DNA from: Xiphophorus maculatus
Taxonomy: Eukaryota; Chordata; Actinopteri; Cyprinodontiformes; Poeciliidae
Assembly (NCBI RefSeq): GCF_002775205.1
Contig: NC_036456.1
Span: 20,857,968-20,921,967, forward strand
DNA length: 64,000 nt
Reading direction: 5' to 3'
In this document: positions 35,244 through 46,564 of the stretch, piece by piece
How the letters are laid out: each line of letters opens with the position of its first letter
Numbering within the stretch: the stretch's first letter is position 1
The notes under the pieces: model-generated
What the model was told of the DNA's origin: nothing
The model's input: the letters and a program-made list of their open reading frames with translations, nothing else
Databases searched by the model: none
Translations under genes and position numbers: made by a program

Positions 35244-38200
35244 TCAGCAGCTGGACGGGTCGGCCGGGTCCGGTTGGGTCACTCTCCACTTCAGCAGGGA
35301 GTAAACCACGTGTTGTTCTGGTACCGCCGCTGGTTCTGGAGGGAAACAGAACCCGGGTTAGGAACCGTTTCCATGGAGACGACGTTCCGTCTCCAGTCTG
35401 TCAGACTGGTTTATCGTTCAGAAGTTTAATGGGATCAACTGGGTTGACCAACATCTGACCAATCAGGAGCTGCTCTCACGTCTTCACCTGTTACCATGGC
35501 AACGCAGCTGCAAACATCTGCAGCGAGACGTAAAACTGTTTTCCATAACATTAATGAAATAAAATGTTAATTATTTCAGATCCAAACTTTAAAATGTTTT
35601 TCAGATTTTCCTTTAAAAAAATTATAATTTTTTAGGCAAATTGGAACAAAATTGATTTGATTCTGAGCAATAAAATCAGGATTTGTGTTTGTAAACATTT
35701 CACTGCGTTTCATAAATAATCAGATTCTGATGCGGTAAGGACGAGAGGTCAAAGGTCACCCGGAGCAGCGGCCTCACCTCTCCTGGTCCTGATGCTGACC
35801 GGCCCGTACGTCACGTCTCTCTCTCTCCTCACCGATGAGTAAACGGGTTCTGGACCGGGTTCTGCAGCAGAACAGAGTCCGTCACTGAAACGCTTCCAGA
35901 TGCTGAGCGGAACATAGATCTGTGTTTCTAGAAGTGACAGGAACTGGAGAGCTGCTGGTTCTGGTGGAAACCATCAGAGGTTCAGAACCATCAGAGGTTC
36001 TGGACCATCAGAGGTTCTGGACCATCAGGATGAAACTCAAAGTTCCTCTGCATGATGCTGCCACCGTTCACAGGATGAGAGAGAAACCACCGGATCTGAG
36101 GTCAAACCCAGAAACACTGAACCAGATCTGGATTAAACTGATCTGGATCAACCTGGTCTGAATTTAACCTGATCTTTATTAAACTGATCTGGATTAACCT
36201 GGTCTGGATTAAACTGATCTGAATTAAACTGATCTAGATTTAACCTGATCTGGAATAACCTGATCTGGATTAACCTGATCTGGATTAAACTGATCTGGAT
36301 TAACCTGATCTGGATTAAACTGATCTGGATCAACCTGGTCTGAATGTTCCAGTACCTGTTGTGTCTGGAGCTTCTGGTGTGGATGAATAATCAGCTGCTG
36401 AGTCTAAACAGTTTAGGAGAAAAAATACAGAGAATAAAACATGATGAATATTTTTATATTTGAGGTTTAAATAATCAAACTGTTTGATCAAATCTTCTGA
36501 GTGTTTGTGAACCTGAACTGTTTCAGATCCAGTCAGATCAGATGATCGATTAGTTATTGGTTCTGTGTTCTGGTGTCAGCTGGTTTCAGATCAGTGGTTC
36601 TGACCCAGGAACTGACCTGCAGCAGTGACTGACCCGGTTCTGTCTGGTGAATAAACAGCTGCTGAGTTTCTGCCTGCAAACCAAACAGGTTGAGAGAAAA
36701 TGAAATAAAACGTAAAACATGACGAAGGTTATCAGACGTTACAGCAGCTAGCTTAGCTTAGCTCAAGTTATTCTGATCGGTTCACCTTAATAATCGATCA
36801 GGAGATAATTATGAATATTCAGTGAAATTGTTTCCCACAGCTGGAAGAATCTGACTGTTAGCATGTTAGCATGACTGCCCCATGCTAACATGCTAACAGC
36901 TCAACGCCCAGGCAGCAGAGATGATATTCATGACCTGCGTCAGCTGCTAGCTAGCTCTGCTAATCCTAGCTAACATCCATGAAGCTCCATTTAAACTCCT
37001 CTGGATTTCAGTTAGTAGTTAAAATGTTATTTGAGTTTTTGAAAAGCTAATCAGCTGATCCCAGTTTTATAGGAACAGTCCTCCTTGTTGCTATGGCAAC
37101 ACATTATAAACAACTGCTCAAAGGTAAAAAGGGTGAGATCAGTGGTGGGAACACTTTGCTAATCTGCTGAAAGGTGAGCAAATTATTCATTTAGCACGTT
37201 AGCATTTTTGTTAATGCAGGAAAAGTTTAGCGCACTTAGCTTCACCTAAATTAATTCTTACGGATAAATTCTGAAATGCTAATTTCCTCTGGTTTGGTTC
37301 TTCAGGTGGTTGGACGTTTATATTCATGCTCTTATTTTGAAGTGGAGGAAGTCTGTTAACGCAGCAGTTTCATTTCCTCTCCTTACCTTTTTCACCTGCA
37401 GCAAAAGATGTTTATCCTGTTCCCAGAATGCATTGCGAAACAGTTTGAAATCTCCTGAAACCTGAACAGTTTCAGTTCAGGAAGAGCGGGGGCGCCATGA
37501 CACGTTTCATCCAGTAGAGGGCGACATGCTAAATGAAACGATGTTTATCAACGTGGTTGAAGTTAGCACTTTAGCCTTAGCCTGCTAGCAGAACTAATGT
37601 TTATGGTTAGAGCTTTGTGGTTAGCATAGCTAACGTTTTAGTTAGCAGTTCCCACCACTGGGTAAAAGGAAAAATGCTGCACAGCAACTAAAAGCAGAAA
37701 GAATAAATTTCCCAAAATGTAAGAAGTGAAGCAATAAATGAAGATCAGAATAAATAACAGAGCTGCTCCATCTACAGCCTCAGCCTTAAACACAAACACA
37801 TTTCTGTTTCAGCTCCAACCTCAGTCTGATTTTAGTCAGACATCCTCTGATTGAAATATCCTGTTTCTGAGCAGCTATCGCTACGTTAGCATCCTGATGC
37901 AAACCTTCCTGTTTGCTGCTCTCCTCATGGATAAATGAAGAGCTGCAGCGTCTCTGGCTGCAGATTAGAGGAAGGAGAAATCAGCAACAGCTAGCAGCTA
38001 GCGGTGAAGCAGAAGGAAAATGTTGCAGTTTCTTTACCAATAAAACCCTGAAGATGTCGTGTGCTTTGTTTAGACCACTGAATAAAATCTAGAGCAGCTC
38101 ATTGCCACTGAAAATCTAAAATCACTTCAGCTGATTCTGGTTCTTTTGCTGATTAAACAGTTTAAACATCAAAACCTCAATAAAATCATTTCTAACCAAA

Positions 38201-41174
38201 CATGATGAGATCAGAAGCTTCAGGCGTTAAATCATGTTTGTGTCACTGAGGTGAAAACCGAAAGTAGAGCCCAGAAGACAGGAAGCAGAACAAACTCCAC
38301 AGCTTCTCTCACACTTTGACCACAAACATAATATTGAGCCAAAAGCTGCTGATGAAGCCTGAAGCCCCCCCGACTCTGCTGCTAAAAATAAAAGCCACAT
38401 TATATAAACCGGCAGTAAGACACAAAGCGGATAAACAGAGGAGGAGCTCAGGAAGCTGCTGGAGGAAGAAACCTGATGAAGAGTTACCTGCTGGCTTCCT
38501 GCAGAGGCGCCGAGTCAGCAGAACCAGGAACAGGAAGAAAAGCAGAAAACCGAGAGAGGAGAGAGAGAGGACCATGGAGAGAGGAAGAGGAGAGGAGGAA
38601 GGTGGAGGAGGAGTGGAGGAGAGTCTCTCTGAAATGAATCAAAGGTAATAATTTATTTCTTGTCTCCTGATGAAGGTTGAAGCAGACAGAGAAGCTGCTG
38701 ACCTCTGACCTTTGACAGAGATCCTGCTGGATGGAGACTCTCCATGACGGCTGATGTTACATTTATAGAGGCCTTCATCAGAGCTGGAAACATGGAGGAG
38801 GGTCATGTGACCTGATGGTCCATCACCAATGAAGGAGCCATCTTTATAGAAAGCAGCTGGGAGGTTGTGGGTTGGATTCTTTGCTCTGCAGCTCAGAGTG
38901 ACGTCATCTCCCTCCATCACAGGGAGGACAGGACTCTGCAGGATCACTGATCCACCTCAACACAGAGACAAACTACAGCATTTCATCCATTTCCACACAG
39001 CTTCAGCAACACTAACTCCACAGTCTGATCTTACCAACAGTGAGGTTCATGCTGCTGGAGGATCCACTGATGGACTCACACCAGTACAGACCAGTGTCTA
39101 ATGGGACAAGACCAGTTAAAGTACATGAAGAGTTCGCTGGTTGACCCCAGTCCTCACACTCAGCTCTGGTGTCTCTGGTTGTGTTTCTCCTCACAGTCCA
39201 TCCATCAGATCCGTTTTCATCCTCACAGATCAGAGTCACTGATTCATCCTTAAAGAACTGAGATCTGCTGGGACTCACAGTCAGAGGAACTGGGAGGACT
39301 GGAAATTCAGAAAAATACATTAAAACATTTATTTAACGTCACAAACCAGGAGTGTCATGTTTTAGCTTTCACTAACTGAGACGTCACTACACACAGCGCC
39401 CCCTGCTGGACATAAAGAACAGTTTAATAATTATTTACTTCAGAAAGTTGGTTTCAAATCGATCTGTTAACCAGATGTTTGTGTTTGTTTGTGGAATATT
39501 TTTGGTGGAGATTTAAATGAACATGAAAACAGATATTTTATGAATTATTTTACACTTTATTGAATTCCTCAAGCTGTTAAACCATCAGCATATGGAGGCG
39601 TTGATGTCAGAACGACCCAGAGTTTGGATTTATTTCATGTTTCCGTCTCAGAGTGAAAACTCTTCGATTTGTTCTGGTCCAGAAAATAAAACATGTACAA
39701 CTTTAGATTTAACACAAACAAGATGTAGAAACGTTACATTATTATTGAACCGTTCCTCCATGTCCAGCAGGGGGCAGTAAACAGGATAACAGTGTTTAAC
39801 TGAAGAGCGATTTACTGACTGTGACATCTGAGATTCTAGATCTGTGGTGAATTTACTCACCTGGGCTTGATGGCCAGAGAAGTTCTGATGTCAGCACTGA
39901 AAAATCAATAAAATTTATAAAAAATCAAAAACAATAACAAGAAACATGTTAAAGAGAGAATAAAGAAAAGAACAGAGACGAAACGTTAGACATGAGTGAG
40001 ACGTTCGCTGTCCTGCAGGGTCAGTGTTACATCCTGCAGTCCAGCTTTGAGTCACATCAGATAAATATTAGGGTGATGGTTCGGAGGCCCTCCAGAGTTT
40101 TACAGCAGTTTCATTCTAGAAGCTCAAATCGGATTTTTTCTGCTAATGAAATGTGACGCAGTCAGATTTGTGTGTGAAAAACTTTTCAGTCGTTTTTTAC
40201 CGTCTGGATTCTTCTGCTGCAGAATTATGACAAAAATTAAAGTCTTATAAAAGCCTTCAGACTGCAGACGATACGGTTTGGTTCCACATGTGGAGGCAGA
40301 ACTGATCCGATGTTTAGAGGTTCAAAAGATCGGAATCGGGCCGATCAGAATCGGGCCGATCAGATCGCCGTGAAAAAATCAGATTTTTGTCGCATTTTCC
40401 TTCAGTGAGAACGAAGAGAAAAAGTTTAATGTTTCAGTTACTGGTGGTAAATAATCTGAGTCTGATTTTAGTTTCTGTCTCTTAGAGTCACTGGAAGAGA
40501 TCAATGTCCATCTGGATGGGTCACACACACACACACACACACCCACACTGAAGAACCGTGTAAGGAGAGCAGTTAACTGTGTTTTGCTCGGTGGGACCAG
40601 ACAGAACCAACATGCAGAGACCAACCAGGAGACTCTAACCACTTACTTCCTCATCAAGCAGCAGAAATACTAAATGTTAATCATATTTACTGAAAGTTCA
40701 TAAACGCAGCTTGATACGAGTTTCTAGACCAGCGGTGGTCCTGGTCCTGGAGGTCCGGTGTCCTGCAGCTCTTAAACATCTCTCTGGTCCAACACACCTG
40801 AATCCAACAGCTGAATCTCCTCCTGGTGCCGTCAGGTTCCCCAGGTTCTGCTGATGACCTCATTATTTGACCCAGGTGTGTTGAAGTAAAGAAACATCTA
40901 AAAGTTGCAGGAAACTTTTAGGCCCTCCAGGCCCAGAGTTGTTCACCTGATCTAGAAGTTTAGAAAAAGTTCAAATCTTCGCCAGCAGGCTGACTGGCTG
41001 CTTCTCTCTGGTTTCCAGACAAACAGAAATAAATATGAAATGCTAAATAAAAATGAGTGAATTTCTCATCCTGTCATATTTTTCAGTTTGTCTGGTAAAC
41101 AGCTGATTTAATGAAGGTCAACCTGCAGGTTAAATCGGATTAAACTCACAGATCAGCCATGATGCTCCTCTCAT
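35244..41174 (-). CDS. Fc-receptor-like inhibitory immunoglobulin receptor
   Basis: Nine exons, all introns phase 1: 41150-41174, 39861-39896, 39035-39298, 38710-38946, 38488-38628, 36617-36673, 36356-36403, 35778-35861 and 35244-35335. Together they give an uninterrupted 327 aa. The signal peptide (MRGASWLI...) is split over two exons, the second only 36 bases, as in FcR/FCRL genes. Ig domain 1 has VTLICED...GLYWCE with NTT and NSS sites; Ig domain 2 has VTLSCRA...GLYKCNIS. A Pro/Ser linker leads to the TM segment [11 protein letters not shown] and basic RRLCRK. The tail has five tyrosines, including VTYGPV and VVYSLL, which fit the ITIM pattern; YSPD, YSST and VYSSV are weaker. An Ig-binding or other ligand role is inferred; the inhibitory role follows from ITIM knowledge. 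The three tail exons 36617-35778 rest on splice signals and phase alone. Confidence 0.78.
36120..36340. repeat. 15-bp degenerate repeat in an intron
   Basis: About 14 copies of (A/C)TGATCTGGATTAA(A/C) occur, with CTGGTCT variants, in the intron between the tail exons at 36356-36403 and 35778-35861 of the FcR-like gene. Confidence 0.85.
37140..37660 (+). mobile_element. hAT-type MITE with perfect 13-bp ends
   Basis: The element starts CAGTGGTGGGAAC and ends GTTCCCACCACTG, a perfect 13-bp terminal inverted repeat. The flanking 8-mers GGTGAGAT and GGTAAAAG agree at five of eight positions. The interior lacks a transposase and matches the copy at 23377-24890. It sits in an intron of the FcR-like gene, between exons 38488-38628 and 36617-36673. 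Confidence 0.75.
39393..39412 (-). promoter_or_regulatory. CTCF-like motif
   Basis: Read on the minus strand, TGTCCAGCAGGGGGCGCTG fits the vertebrate CTCF consensus core very well. It lies in the intron before the first Ig exon of the FcR-like gene. Similar sequence can also be carried by dispersed fish repeats. Confidence 0.5.
39761..39779 (+). promoter_or_regulatory. CTCF-like motif, opposite orientation
   Basis: TGTCCAGCAGGGGGCAGTA on the plus strand, about 350 bases from the minus-oriented motif at 39393-39412. The two form a divergent pair within one intron. Confidence 0.45.
40728..40945. mobile_element. palindromic MITE-like repeat
   Basis: GGTCCTGGAGGTCCGGTGTCC at one end pairs loosely with GGCCCTCCAGGCCCAGAG at the other. 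CAACACACCTGAATCCAACAG pairs with CCCAGGTGTGTTGAA inside. This layout is common among small non-autonomous transposons of fish. It lies in intron 1 of the FcR-like gene. Confidence 0.6.
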
Positions 41175-41229
41175 CGTTTCTCTCAGTTTCTGTGAAATCT
41201 AGATGAAGTTTGCATTTCCATCGAGGTGA

Positions 41230-41260
41230 ACCCTCCCCTTCCTCTGTCCTGTGGTTACAA
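41230..41260 (-). promoter_or_regulatory. ETS/PU.1- and RUNX-like sites before the FcR-like gene
   Basis: About 60-80 bases upstream of the minus-strand ATG at 41174, the minus strand reads AACCACA (RUNX type) then CAGAGGAAGGGG (PU.1/ETS type). Such pairs are typical of myeloid promoters, which would suit an Fc receptor. This is motif reading only. Confidence 0.4.
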
Positions 41261-41982
41261 AACTTTAACAGGAAGCAGATCTGAGCCTCACTTCTTCAGC
41301 TCAGCCTGTCAGAAAAACCAGACAGTTAGCAACGTTAGCAACGTTAGCACTGCTAACCTCATCACCGGCTCAGCCATTCTCAGGACTTATTGATGATCCT
41401 CATTCATGTCACAAACTTCTGGAGTTTGAATCAAATACATCAAAATACAGAATAAAGATTAAGATGAATGAAGGTAGAAACTGAAACTAAATGCGGATCT
41501 TTTATGATTATTAGACAGTAAATATTGGAGGGAAAGATGGAGGCAGGACGGTGTGTGTTGAGCTCCCCCTGCTGGTGCCAACAGGTTACTGCATCTCGTT
41601 TCTGGGTCCAGTATTATTGTTGTTAATGTCTTGCCATACCAGGTGTTGCGTTCATTTTGGTTCATTAGGTTCAGGATTTTCCTCCTTGTTTCCGTCCCGG
41701 TTCATCAGCTGAATGAACTTTTTTACATTTATTTCCTTTTGTGTGTTTTTATCCATCAGTAAATAAATCCATGAATCTTTTAATCAGAAGGTTAAAGATG
41801 ATAAAAAGAATGAAACAGAAAATGATGAATAAAAGTCTCACTGAATCGGTTTCATCTTCAGTTTCTCGTTTAGTTCCAGTTTGTTTGATTTATAAAAAGT
41901 CCTGATTAATTCAACCTGACAGAAACTTTATGATCAATTTTTGAAGAACAGCAGAATAATTGGAGGTTGTTGCTCCTCTGTT

Positions 41983-42001
41983 TGTCCACCAGGGGGCGGA
42001 A
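41983..42001 (+). promoter_or_regulatory. CTCF-like motif in the divergent promoter region
   Basis: TGTCCACCAGGGGGCGGAA matches the CTCF core closely. It lies between the divergent FcR-like (ATG 41174, minus) and V-set (ATG 42107, plus) genes, about 105 bases before the latter. A weaker reverse core lies at 41561-41580. Confidence 0.55.
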
Positions 42002-42037
42002 GCCGCCATCTTGGTATCTTGTTTACTCCGTTTCTTC

Positions 42038-42049
42038 AGTTTCAGTTTC
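42038..42049 (+). promoter_or_regulatory. interferon-stimulated response element
   Basis: AGTTTCAGTTTC is a perfect match to the ISRE form AGTTTCNNTTTC. It lies 58 bases before the ATG of the plus-strand V-set gene, so interferon/IRF control of that gene is likely (inference). Confidence 0.6.
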
Positions 42050-42106
42050 TCTGGATGATCGTGCAGCTGATTCTCTGCAGTAACTCGATATTTTTCTGCT
42101 GCAGAA

Positions 42107-44602
42107 ATGATCGTGTTGCTTTTCGTCGCCTGTTTCCTTCAGGTTTCTGCTGCTGACGGTGAGTTTGTAGGTTTTATGTTCAGAAACATTAAGTTTGTAG
42201 GTTTTATGTTCAGAAACATGAAGTTTGTAGGTTTTATGTTCAGAAACATGAAGTTTGCTTTATGTTGGTGAGATTATGGTTTGAATATCTGACGGATCTT
42301 CATGATAAACAGTCTGAACTTCTGAACAGATGTTAGCAGGACGTCTAATGTTTTATTTATTATTCATCTTTTAGTACAGAAACATAATCTTAGCTTCATT
42401 TTAAAGTTTTCCTTCAAATCTAAAAAATGATCAACCAAGCAGAGCAGAGCAGGCTGGAGCTGGTTGGTTCTGCTGCTTTAACCAGCAGGGGCTCAGTAAG
42501 TAAGTAGGTAGGGAGGGAGGGAGTCTGTCTGTCTGTCTCTGTCTGTCTGTCAGTCAGTCTCTCTCTCTGTCTGTCTGTCTGTCTGTCTGTGTGTCTGTCT
42601 CTGTCTGTCTGTCAGTCAGTCTCTCTCTCTGTCTGTCTGTCTGTCTGTGGACAGAAACCTGACGGATCAGGAAATAACTCGAGCAGAAACGTCAAACATT
42701 CGTCCCATCACCACGTCATTAACTCGTTGCTCTTATCTGGCTCCTTGTTTCAGTAACAAGTGTTCTAACACGTTACTATTTATAATCCAATAATCAGATT
42801 AAAGTTATGAATCCATGTAGCAAAATGACTGTTATTCCAGGACTGAACACTAAACTTTATCTCAGCCAGATAAATCCTCTGCTGCACAAACAGGCCAGCA
42901 GATTCTGATGTTTCATTGGTCAAAATGCATTAATGTAAGTTGCCTGGTAACTGAACAGTTTCTGCCTTTTTCTAAAACCTTAAATTAAAAACAGCTCATA
43001 AAATAAGACTCAGCAGTTTTAAACTCAGTCCAGCAGTTTGACCAACAAAAATAAAATCTAAATAAGTTTTGTTCTTGAACAAACAGTTCAACAGTTTGAT
43101 CTACAAAATAAATAAAGTCTAACAGACATTTAGCTCCTCACTGATAACTACTAACTACTAACTACTAACTACTAACTACTAACTCCGTCTCTCTGCTTTC
43201 AGTAACTTACCAACCATGAGCCATAAAAACAATAAATGATTTTCTCTCCTGTCATTTTCAGCCACAAACATTAAACTAAAATATCCACTGATTGTGTTTC
43301 TGCCTCTGCAGCCTGATGCTCCTGCATGGATTCATGGATTCATGGATTCATGGATTCATGGATTCATGGATTCACAACAGACACTGCAGTGATGAACAGC
43401 ATCAGAATATGAATTAACTAAAGATAAAATAATATGATTTTATCAAACAGAATGAGAATTTAAACAACTTAACAATATTCAGATGGAAACATTATTATAC
43501 ATCTCAACTCTATTTACTGTTTAAATTGTTTCTGATAGCAAAACTTTTCACTCATTAATTATTAAACCTCAAACACTTTTCTTATCGTCTCCTAACCAAT
43601 AACCTTACAGTGTGGAAATAATGAAAAAATATTGAAACGTTGACAGAAATCAACCTGACATCAGTCTCACCTGTTCTATTATAATTAATATAATTTTATA
43701 TCCTCACATCCTGAAACTAAATGAAGACCTGACAGAGCTTCTTCATCATTCTAGCACTGCATATAATATAATATAATATAATATAATATAATATAATATA
43801 ATATAATATAATATAATATAATATAATATATTATAATACAATATATCAGTGTCCCATATTGTCCCTCAGCAGTATGAGTCTCTGTAGTAACTAATGTCTG
43901 GTTCTGCGGTCCGGTCCAGTGATGGTGACACCAGGGGGAGACGCTGACCTGCAGTGCCAGATTCCCGGCGCCGCGGCGGCCACCGTGGTGGAGTGGACCA
44001 AAGACGACCTGCCGGCCAACGAATACGTCTTCTTCTACCGCAACGGCCGGCCGTACGACAAGTACCAGCACCAGGCCTTCAGAGGCCGAGTGGCGCTGAA
44101 GAACCGGTCCGGCGCCGGCAGCGGGGACGTCTCTCTGGTCCTGAAGAACGTCTCCGTGGAGGACAGGGGGACGTTCCGGTGTCGGGTTCTGATGAGCAGC
44201 TCTGGGTCCGAGGCCAAGGAACACCTTCAGGTCAGCAGGCTGAAGGTCGCGCTGCGTTCAGGTACGTTCAGGTCACAGTGGTTCCTCTTCAGCTGGCAGG
44301 AAACTGATCCGATCCGATCTGCAGGAAACGAAGCAGGAAACGACGCAGGAAACGACGCAGGAAACGAAACAGGAAACGAAGCAGGAAACGACGCAGGAAA
44401 CGAAGCAGGAAACGAAGCAGGAAACGAAGCAGGAAATGAAGCAGGAAACGTCCAGAGCGTCGTCACAGACGGAGCAGCAGGTCCAAACGTTTTTGTCCTT
44501 GTTGGAGTTTTCATGCTTTGTGTTTCTGCTGTTGTTGTTGTTGGTTTTTATCTGTACAGGAGAAAAAAGAAAAGTTCACATCAGACGACAGAAGTCGTAT
44601 GA
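42107..44602 (+). CDS. V-set immunoglobulin membrane protein (B7/butyrophilin-like)
   Basis: Three exons, 42107-42158, 43920-44261 and 44325-44602, all joined in phase 1, give 223 aa. Exon 1 is a signal peptide ([17 protein letters not shown]). Exon 2 is one V-set domain: DLQCQ with the first Cys, [15 protein letters not shown], the teleost-typical [10 protein letters not shown], and DRGTFRC with Phe instead of the usual Tyr. Exon 3 encodes a stalk of ten GN(E/D)A-type tetrapeptides, a TM helix ([20 protein letters not shown]) and a short basic tail ending HQTTEVV. The product is a single-pass type I cell-surface protein, probably a co-stimulatory or adhesion-type ligand; the partner is unknown. 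It is a paralogue of the gene at 52382-54230. The start of exon 3 inside the repeat is the least certain boundary. Confidence 0.82.
42162..42652. repeat. 30-bp and GTCT repeats in V-set intron 1
   Basis: Three copies of a 30-bp unit (AAGTTTGTAGGTTTTATGTT...) immediately follow the exon 1 donor at 42159. A GTCT tetranucleotide tract fills 42520-42650. Confidence 0.85.
42653..43919. other. V-set intron 1, remaining part
   Basis: Non-coding intron. It holds CTAACTACTA repeats at 43150-43185, a TTCATGGA(T)-type 10-bp run at 43324-43374 and an ATATAAT tract at 43761-43840. The acceptor is GGTCCAG|TG at 43919/43920. Confidence 0.7.
44325..44455 (+). repeat. in-frame 12-bp coding minisatellite
   Basis: Ten full copies of GGAAACGA(A/C)GCA encode GN(E/D)A units in the stalk of the V-set protein. 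Because the period is 12, copy-number change alters stalk length without breaking the frame. Confidence 0.9.
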
Positions 44603-46368
44603 AACTGAGAACAAGAAAATCATCTTATTAGTTCAAAAGGTTTTTCAGAAACTGTTTAAAACGTTTGTTTTGCAGTTTTATCTGATTTGTGAATCTCTAG
44701 TTAGCTGAGTCATGATCAGAGTGTATTTATGTAAATGTTCAGTGTAAACAGTGTGTGTGTGGGTGTGTGTGTGTGTGTGGGTGTGTGTGTGTGTGTGTTC
44801 AGCTCATGTGGGTTTAAACAGGTTTGCTCTATTGTTTTTACAGCTTGTAATGTAAATTAATATTTCTATGTTTATAATGTTCTGTAAACTAAAATCACTA
44901 CATTAGAGTCATTTTACTTTAGTTAAAACTACAATGTGTGAAAATGTTTTTATATATTTTACTTACTAAAATCAAATTGAAGGTTTGTGTCGTTTTTCTC
45001 TTTGCTTCACATTTTGACTCAGAATTGAATCAACAGATTAAATGAGTTCATGATTGATTTAGTTTCTCTGAGCGTTGAGCTCAGCCGTTATGAACCGGCA
45101 CCAGAACCGCCTGACTGGGTCACATCCCGTCCTCTGACCACGGACAGATTTATGTCTCAGATATAAACAGTGGAGCTGAAACTCGTTGAGCTCAGATTAA
45201 CGTTTCATTTTGGTTTCATTTTAAAGAAAGTAAAACCTAAAATCAGTCTGGATCATTTCAGGTGAACAGAAATTTATTACATTAGTGTGTTTAGAAACAG
45301 ATGGTTTTATTAATGAAGACATTAATTAGTTAATAACGTTCATATGAGTTTCTGTGATTTTGATTTGTTTAATTCATAAATGTTTGGGTTCATTAAAAAT
45401 CATCCAGGTGTCAGAAGCTCCAACAAACATCAACTGGTTTTATTTTCTCTGAAATAAAATATTAAATTGTGGAAAAAACTTTAAATGTTTCCTTAGATGA
45501 TTTATGACAGAATATTAATAACTTTAATGGAAATGATTGGAAATTCACACAAACTGACAGACGAGAGGAGGATTCATCACCAAGATAAAAATATGGAAGC
45601 AAAAAGGGAGAATAACAGGCTGCAGTAAATTTATGGCATCATAAATAAATGACTGTTAAAAACAGCTTTAAAGAAACGTGGAAGTTTGCAGAAAATTAAA
45701 AATGTAAAAGTTGGACATTAATATTAAATATGATGAAAACAAGAAGAAACAATCACTGACCTACTGCTGACCGGGTCACTTCATCACTGCTTCCTGTGAT
45801 CATCATTCAGACGTTTGGCAACATCAGCTGGCCGATTATTAATTATTGATCCAATATTTCATCAATAAGAGGAACTTTGCTGCTCTGGGAGGCAGAACTG
45901 AGCTGCAGATGTTTTATTGAACCGTTTTGATCCGTTTAGATGTTTCTGGATGTTTTTATGTTTTCATGTTTCATGTTTTCATATTTCATGTTTTTATGTT
46001 TCATGTTTTCATATTTCATGTTTCCATGTTTTCATATTTCATGTTTCCATAATCCTGCAGGAATCGACACCAAACATCGACTCCTGAAAACTGCTGATGG
46101 AATCATAAGTTATTTGATGTAAAACTAAATCATTTTGTTTCAGATGAGATGAAAACATGAAGCAGTTTCTGATCCAGTTGGTAAAAATGACCAACAGGAA
46201 GTGATTTAACCACTTCCTGTGACTTATAACATTAAAAGATAAAACAGGAATAAAAACATTCATTAGAGCTTCAGTTTCATTAACACAAATAAACACATGA
46301 AAAATGATTTAATGCTTTATTTGGTCTGCAGAAACATTATATTCCACATTTATTCACAATCACTTTAA
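44603..46368. other. 3' flank of V-set gene and gene-free sequence
   Basis: A GT tract lies at 44754-44799, and repeats of CATGTTTTCATATTT type at 45953-46050. AT-rich otherwise. No exon is supported. Confidence 0.5.
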
Positions 46369-46380
46369 AATGATGCTGTG

Positions 46381-46564
46381 GTGGCGTAGCGGTTAGCGCG
46401 ACCCACGTTTGGAGGCCTTGAGTCCTCAACACGGCCGTCACGGGTTCGATTCCCGAACCCGGCAACATTTACTGCATGTCTTCCCCGTTTCCTGTCAGCC
46501 TAGTTTCATATAAGGGAAAAAAGAGAAAAAAGACCCTGGAGGGAAGAAAAAATAAAAATAAAAT
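46381..46564 (+). mobile_element. tRNA-derived SINE with 12-bp target duplication
   Basis: It starts GTGGCGTAGCGGTTAGCGC (box-A type) and contains GGGTTCGATTCCC (box B). A body follows with GCATGTCTTCCCC and CCTGTCAGCC, then an A-rich tail. The perfect direct repeat AATGATGCTGTG flanks it at 46369-46380 and 46565-46576. It is a retroposed element, not a functional tRNA: there is no closed acceptor stem and the tail is retroposon-like. A diverged relative lies at 14455-14602. Confidence 0.9.

Noticed and set aside
46381-46465. Functional tRNA gene
   Set aside because: A and B boxes are present, but no proper cloverleaf closes. A retroposon body, A-rich tail and target duplication show it is a SINE.
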